Positions 19,619 to 24,972 of a DNA stretch of 24,972 nucleotides are shown piece by piece. The position numbers and the translations under genes are program-made. The stretch covers positions 142,501-167,472 of the forward strand of contig NW_026729159.1 in NCBI RefSeq assembly GCF_030272615.1, in the 5' to 3' direction. Source of the DNA: Cryptomeria japonica. Taxonomy: Eukaryota; Streptophyta; Pinopsida; Cupressales; Cupressaceae. Below the pieces are notes generated by a model, which was not told where the DNA came from, did not search any database, and saw only the letters and a program-made list of their open reading frames with translations. The stretch's first letter is position 1; each line of letters opens with the position of its first letter.

Positions 19619-19737
19619 GGGTGCGATCATACCAGCGTTAGTGCACCGGATCCCATCAGAACTCCGCAGTTAAGCGCGCTTGGGCCGGAGTAGTACTGGG
19701 ATGGGTGACCTCCCGGGAAGTCCCGGTGTTGCACCCT
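19619..19737 (+). rRNA. 5S ribosomal RNA gene, copy 2
   Basis: This 5S rRNA gene is identical to copy 1 except at position 47 (19665), where it has the standard plant C (ACTCCGCAG). The terminal helix, box A (19668-19685), box C region, C at -1 and upstream flank are all as in copy 1. It appears fully functional by sequence. It is transcribed by Pol III towards the right, head-on to any Pol I read-through from the 25S side. Confidence 0.98.
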
Positions 19738-19742
19738 TTTTT
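19737..19742 (+). terminator. Pol III T-run terminator of 5S copy 2
   Basis: Six T residues directly follow GCACCC, as in copy 1. Confidence 0.9.
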
Positions 19743-22700
19743 AGTTTTTCGCCGGGCGTCGCAATGCTATTTGAATAAACCTTTTGCCCGTTTGCGTTCT
19801 CGTCGGGGCCGGGCCGGGCCGGGGTGCGCTGCCCGCACTACCGCGCGCGCGGGGGGCGACACCGAGCGCGCACCCGAGGCGCCCCGAGCACACAGGCCAC
19901 GGTGCAACCCGGGCGTTGTGCGCGCACCCCGGTGCGCCCGAGGTGCTGCGCGCGCACCCAGGTGAAATCGGTGTGCACCTCGGCCAGTGCGCGCTCGGTC
20001 GAGTCGCGCACGTTGGCCAAGGTGCACGGTGATGTTTCTTACTCTAAGGTTCCGCACCAGACGCCCGGGACAGGTGAGCGAAGCTGGGCGGGGCCGGGTG
20101 CGCGGCCGGGGCAGGTGCACGCAGCTGGAGAGAGCTTTGGAGCACACTTCGGAGCGCACCAATGATGCGCTCCATTCAAAAGTTTCCTGAAAAGGCAAAA
20201 AAAGTTGAGATTATAGAATTTCCCACTTGAGAGATTGTAAAAAAAAAAAATTTAAAATGAAGGAAACGCGGGTGCCAAGGTGTGCGCAGCCCAGCCAAGG
20301 TGTGCGCACCAAGGCGCCCACCCTGGCGAAGGTGCACGCAAGGTGCGCACCCGAGGCAAACCGGACAATTAACCCAACTTTCGACTTCGCGCGCACCTTG
20401 GAGCGCACTTCGGAGCGCTCCTTGGTGCGCACCAATCTTGGGCACCTCGGAGTGCACCATGGCGCCCACCAAGGTGCGCACCCGGGGCAAACCGAGCTCC
20501 GACTTCGTGCGCACCTTGGAGCGCACGAAAGGTGCGCACCATGGCGCCCACCAAGGTGCGCAGCCCAGCCAAGGCGTGCGCATCAAGGTGCGCACCCTGG
20601 CGAAGGTGCGCACCCGGGGCAAACCGAGCTCCGACTTCGTGCGCACCTTGGAGCGCACAAAAGGTGCGCAACCCAGCCAAGGTGTGCGCACCCCGGTCAA
20701 ACCGAGCTCCGAATCGTGCGCACCAGAGGTGCACGCCATCGTGCGCACCTTGGAGCACACTTCGGAGCCCTCCTTGGTGCGCGCCGATGTTGCGCACCTC
20801 GGAGCGCACCCGGGGAAAACAATGCAATTAACCCGACTTTCGACTTCGTGGGCACCTCGGAGCGCTCTCGGGTTCGCACCTCGGAGCACACCGAGGTGCG
20901 CACCTTTGATGCGCTGCCTTCACCAATTTCCAGAAAAGGCAAGAAAACATTGAGAAGGTGTGCGCACCGAGGTGCCCACCCTGGCGAAGGTGCACGCGAG
21001 GTGCGCACCCGGGGCAAACCGGGCTCCGACTTCGTGCACGCCGCACCTTGGAGCACACTTCGGAGCGCTCCTTGGTGCGCACCAGGGCGCGCAACCCAGC
21101 CGAGGTGCCCACCCCGGCGAAGGTGCACGCGAGGTGCGCACCCGGGGCAAACCGGGCTCCGACTTCGTGCACGCCATGGTGCCCACCGCGGCGAAGGTGC
21201 ACGCGAGGTGCGCACCCGGGGCAAACCGGGCTCCGACTTCGTGCACGCCGCACCTTGGAGCACACTTCGGAGCGCTCCTTGGTGCGCACCATGGTGCCCA
21301 CCAGGGCGCGCAACCCCGCCGAAGGTGCACGCGAGGTGCGCACCCGGGGCAAACCGGGCTCCGACTTCGTGCACGCCGCACCTTGGAGCACACTTCGGAG
21401 CGCTCCTTGGTGCGCACCATGGTGCCCACCAGGGCGCGCAACCCCGCCGAAGGTGCACGCGAGGTGCGCACCCGGGGCAAACCGGGCTCCGACTTCGTGC
21501 ACGCCATGGTGCGCACCGCGGCGAAGGTGCGCACCCGGGGCAAACCGGGCTCCGACTTCGTGCACGCCGCACCTTGGAGCACACTTCGGAGCGCTCCTTG
21601 GTGCGCACCAGGGCGCGCAACCCAGCCGAGGTGCCCACCCCGGCGAAGGTGCACGCGAGGTGCGTACCCGGGGCAAACCGGGCTCCGACTTCGTGCACGC
21701 CGCACCTTGGAGCACACTTCGGAGCGCTCCTTGGTGCGCACCATGGTGCCCACCAGGCCGCGCAACCCAGCCAAGGTGTGCGCACCAAGGTGCACGCGAG
21801 GTGCGCACCCGGGGCAAACCGGGGTCCGACTTCGTGCACGCCGCACCTTGGAGCACACATCGGGGCGCTCCCGGGTTCGCACCGGCGTTGCGCACCGTGG
21901 TGGGCACCTCGGAGCACACCAAGGTGGGCAGCGAGGTGCGCACCTTTGATGCGATGCCTTCACTAATTTCCATAAAAGGCAAAAAAAAAACGAGATTTTA
22001 AAATTTCCGTTTTGAAAGATAGTGAGAAAAAGGGAATGCTGGTGCCATCTTGAGCCCGCCCTGGTGCGCAGCCCAGCCAAGGTGTGCGCACCAAGGTGCC
22101 CACCCTGGCGAAGGTGCGCGCCCGGGCAATTAACCCAACTTCCAACTTCGCGCGCGCCAGGGTGGGAGCGCACCCAACAACCGGGCCTGGGAAGAGCCAA
22201 TGCGAGAAACCCCACCAAACGCTCTGACAAAAAAAGAGGGGGCGCTCCAGTAACCCCGCTTCGGAGCGCACCCTGGGCAAACCCAGCCAAGGTGCCCACC
22301 CCGGCCAAGGTGCAGGCGAGGTGCGCACCCGGGGCAAACCGGGCTCCGACAACGTGCACGCCGCACCTTGGAGCACACTTCGTAGCGCTCCCGGGTGCGC
22401 ACCTCAGAGCACACCAAGGTGGGCAGCGAGGTGCGCACCTTTGATGCGCTGCCTTCACTAATTTCCAGAAAAGGCAAAAAAAAAAGGAGATTTTAAAATT
22501 TCCGTTTTGAAAGATAGTGAAAAAAACGGAACGCGCGTGCCATCTTGAGCCCGCCCTGGTGCGCAGCCCAGGTAAGGTGCCCACCCTGGCAAAGGTGCGC
22601 ACCCGGGCAATTAACCCTACTTCCGACTTCGTGCGCGCCAGGGTGGCAACCGGGCCTCGGAAGAGCCAATGCGAGAAACCCCACCAAACGCTCCGACAAA

Positions 22701-24083
22701 AAAAGAGGCGGCGCTCCAATAACCCCGCTTCGGAGCGCAGCCGGGGCAAACCCAGCCAAGGTGCCCACCCCGACGAAGGTGCACGCGAGGTGCGCACCCG
22801 GGGCAAACCGGGCTCCGACAACGTGCACGCAGCACCTTGGAGCACACTTCGAAGCACTCCCGGGTGCCCACCGGCGTTGCGCACCGTGGTGGGCAGCGAG
22901 GTGCGCACCTTTGATGCGCTGCCTTCACTAATTTCCAGAAAAAGGCAAAAAAAAATGAGATTTTAAAATTTCCGTTTTGAAAGATAGTGAAAAAAAAAGG
23001 AACGCGGGTGCCATCTTGAGCCCGCCCTGGTGCGCAGCCCAGGCAAGGCATGCGCACCAAGGTGCCCACCCGAGGTGCACACCCGGGGCAAACCGGGCTC
23101 CGACTTCGTGCAGGCCGCACCTTGGAGCACACTTCGGAGCGCTCCTTGGTGCGCACCATGGTGCCCACCAGGGCGCGCAACCCAGCCAAGGTCTGCACAC
23201 CAAGGTGCCCACCCCGGCGAAGGTGCACGCGAGGTGCGCACCCGGGGCAAACCGGGGCTCCGACTTCGTGCACGCCATGGTGCCCACCGCGGCGAAGGTG
23301 CACGCGAGGTGCGCACCCGGGGCAAACCGGGCTCCGACTTCGTGCACGCCGCACCTTGGAGCACACTTCGGAGCGCTCCTTGGTGCGCACCATGGTGCCC
23401 ACCAGGGCGCGCAACCCAGCCAAGGTGTGCGCACCAAGGTGCACGCGAGGTGCGCACCCGGGGCAAACCGGGGTCCGACTTCGTGCACGCCGCACCTTGG
23501 AGCACACATCGGAGCGCTCCCAGGTTCGCACCAGCGTTGCGCACCTTTGATGCGCTGCCTTCACTAATTTCCAGAAAAGGCAAAAAAAAACGAGATTTTA
23601 AAATTTCCGTTCTGAAAGATAGTGAAAAAAACGGAACGCGGGTGCCATCTTGAGCCCTTCCTGGTGCGCAGCCCAGGCAAGTTGTGCGCACCAAGGTGCC
23701 CACCCTGGCGGAGGTGCGCGCCCGGGGCAATCCGGGCTCCGACTTCGTGCACTGCATGGTGCCCACCAAGGCGCGCAACCCAGCCAAGGTGCCCACCGCA
23801 GCGAAGGTGCACGCGAGGTGCGCACCCGAGGTGCACACCCGGGGCAAACCGGGCTCCGACTTCGTGCACGCCGCACCTTGGAGCACACTTCAGAGCGCTC
23901 CTTGGTGCGCACCAGGGCGCGCAACCCAACCAAGGTCTGCACACCAAGGTGCTCACCCCGGCGAAGGTGCACGCGAGGTGCGCACCCGGGGCAAACCGGG
24001 CTCGGACTTCGTGCACGCCGCACCTTGGAGCACACATCGGAGCGCTCCCGGGTTCGCACCAGCATTGCGCACCTTTGATGCGC

Positions 24084-24972
24084 TCCAATAACCCCACTTC
24101 GGAGCGCACCAGAAACCCCACTGGACGCTTGGGCAAAAATGTAATGCGCACCCGAAGCCCCTACCCAGAAATCCCCAGTTCGGACATGGGGAGCTGCAAC
24201 GGTAAAAAGCCTCACTAAACTCTCGGACGGAAAGGTGGCTCGAGGGTAATGCCCGAAACCCCACTTCCACTTCCGCTCTTCGGAGCCCCGCCTAGCACTT
24301 GGACGAAAAAAATGCGGCACATGGGTTGCCGAGCTTGGCACCTGGATGAGAAACCCCTCTTCGGAGCCCCGCCCGGCACTTGGACAAAAAAAGTGCAGCC
24401 CCCGGATGAGAAACCCCTCTTCGAAGCCCCGCCCAACACTTGGACGGAAAAAATGCGGCCCAAGGGTTGCCCAGCTTGGCCCCTGGATGAGAAACCCCTC
24501 TTCGAAGCCCCGCCCAACACTTGGACAAAAAAAATGCGGCCCAAGGGTTTTGCCCAGCTCGGCCCCCGGATGAGAAACCCCTCTTCGGAGCCCCGCCCAG
24601 CACTTGGACGAAAAAAATGCGGCCCAAGGGTTGCCCCATCTTGGCACCCGGATGAGAAACCCCTCTTCAGAGCTTGGAAAACCCCACTCAGCCCTTTGAC
24701 AGGAAGGCGGACCCAGGGTCGCATCATATTTTCATCCACACTTGGCATCCGGGGAAGAAAAGAGTGCGCCACAAACCGCGCTCAACCCTTGGGCAAAGGA
24801 AAGGGTCGCACCGTCGGCAACCCCCGCTTGGCACTTGGCACTGGCAGAGGAACCCCGCCTCGAGGGACTTTGGAGATAGAGATGCGGGTCAGCGAGCAAC
24901 GAAGAAGGTTTAGAACTGTAAACCCCACCTACGACAGAGCCAAAAAAAAGAGGTCGCACGAATCGAGGCGAC
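24084..24972. repeat. Right flank: 60-83 bp AACCCC-TTCGGAGC-(A)n repeats
   Basis: The word GATGAGAAACCCCTCTTC (last copy CTCTTCAG) starts at about 24344, 24405, 24486, 24569 and 24651, giving units of 61, 81, 83 and 82 bp. Each unit continues with GAGCCCCGCCCAGCACTTGG, AC plus a run of A, and TGCGGCCCAAGGGTTG. More diverged members fill 24084-24340 and 24660-24972, sharing AACCCC, CACTTGG and A-run words. No 25S sequence is visible. By orientation this should be the spacer side nearest the 3' end of a - strand 25S gene. Open frames on the - strand here are repeat artefacts. Confidence 0.75.

Larger units (their letters stand above)
18364..24083 (+). repeat. 7.9-kb macro-repeat, copy 2 (shortened, about 5.7 kb)
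   Basis: This collinear repeat of copy 1 is offset by 7,924 bp up to about 22990. Small indels follow (one A in an A run near 22990, one G near 23251), moving the offset to 7,926. After about 23650 it stops matching 15.9 kb and instead matches the end of copy 1 (17.7-18.2 kb), including the CGAGGTGCGCACCCGAGG junction near 23815. This copy therefore lacks the internal 2.35-kb duplication. AT-rich modules lie at 20163-20280 (diverged), 20909-20957 (truncated), 21947-22057, 22442-22552, 22912-23023 and 23548-23657. It ends where TGATGCGCTCCAATAACCCC replaces the usual module near 24077. Confidence 0.85.

Noticed and set aside
10440-24083. LTR retrotransposon pair, suggested by the two 7.9-kb direct copies
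   Set aside because: No polyprotein, primer-binding site or TG..CA termini are seen, and the copies are adjacent tandem units containing 5S genes.
24084-24972. 3' end of a 25S gene
   Set aside because: No conserved 25S sequence is recognisable, only short repeats. 25S would have to lie beyond the window.

Overview
The window reads as a very large plant ribosomal DNA intergenic spacer (IGS), most like one from a gymnosperm. Three things point there. Two intact plant-type 5S rRNA genes lie at 11695-11813 and 19619-19737 (+ strand). Thirteen copies of a motif matching the plant RNA polymerase I start consensus (TATATA followed by a G run) lie at 4849-9002, all reading on the - strand. Everything else is nested tandem repeat with no credible protein gene. 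I see no 18S, 5.8S or 25S sequence. By orientation, the next 18S gene should lie beyond the left edge and the previous 25S gene beyond the right edge. 5S genes inside the 35S spacer (the 'L-type' arrangement) are known in bryophytes, ferns, some Asteraceae and several gymnosperms. 5S on the strand opposite to 35S has been described in the conifer Podocarpus. The group assignment is an inference.

Layout, left to right (Pol I direction is right to left). 1-545: decayed edge of a tandem array. 546-4466: 21 monomers of a 188-bp repeat, probably 5' external transcribed spacer. 4467-5880: three diverged promoter units of about 440-490 bp. 5881-6228: short 38-56 bp repeats. 6229-7378: 311-bp units, each with a promoter. 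7379-7996: a 38/52-bp array of near-palindromes wedged between two promoters. 7997-9063: 157-bp promoter units. 9064-10439: G-rich degenerate repeat. 10440-18363 and 18364-about 24083: two copies of a 7.9-kb macro-repeat, each with one 5S gene followed by several kb of GGTGCGCACC-type palindromic repeat punctuated by about 110-bp AT-rich modules. 24084-24972: a different 60-83 bp repeat family, probably the flank nearest the 25S 3' end.

The most interesting pattern is at the promoters. Each of the 13 start motifs is followed, about 33-36 nt downstream in the transcribed sense, by an inverted repeat able to form a stem-loop. It is long (up to 30 bp) at the three leftmost promoters and short (8-9 bp, one bulge, 3-nt loop) at the other ten. 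Several positions differ between copies by paired, compensatory changes. This suggests a selected leader structure on spacer-promoter transcripts.

All long open reading frames here (up to 662 codons) come from GC-rich repeats whose unit lengths are not multiples of three. I annotate none of them as coding.
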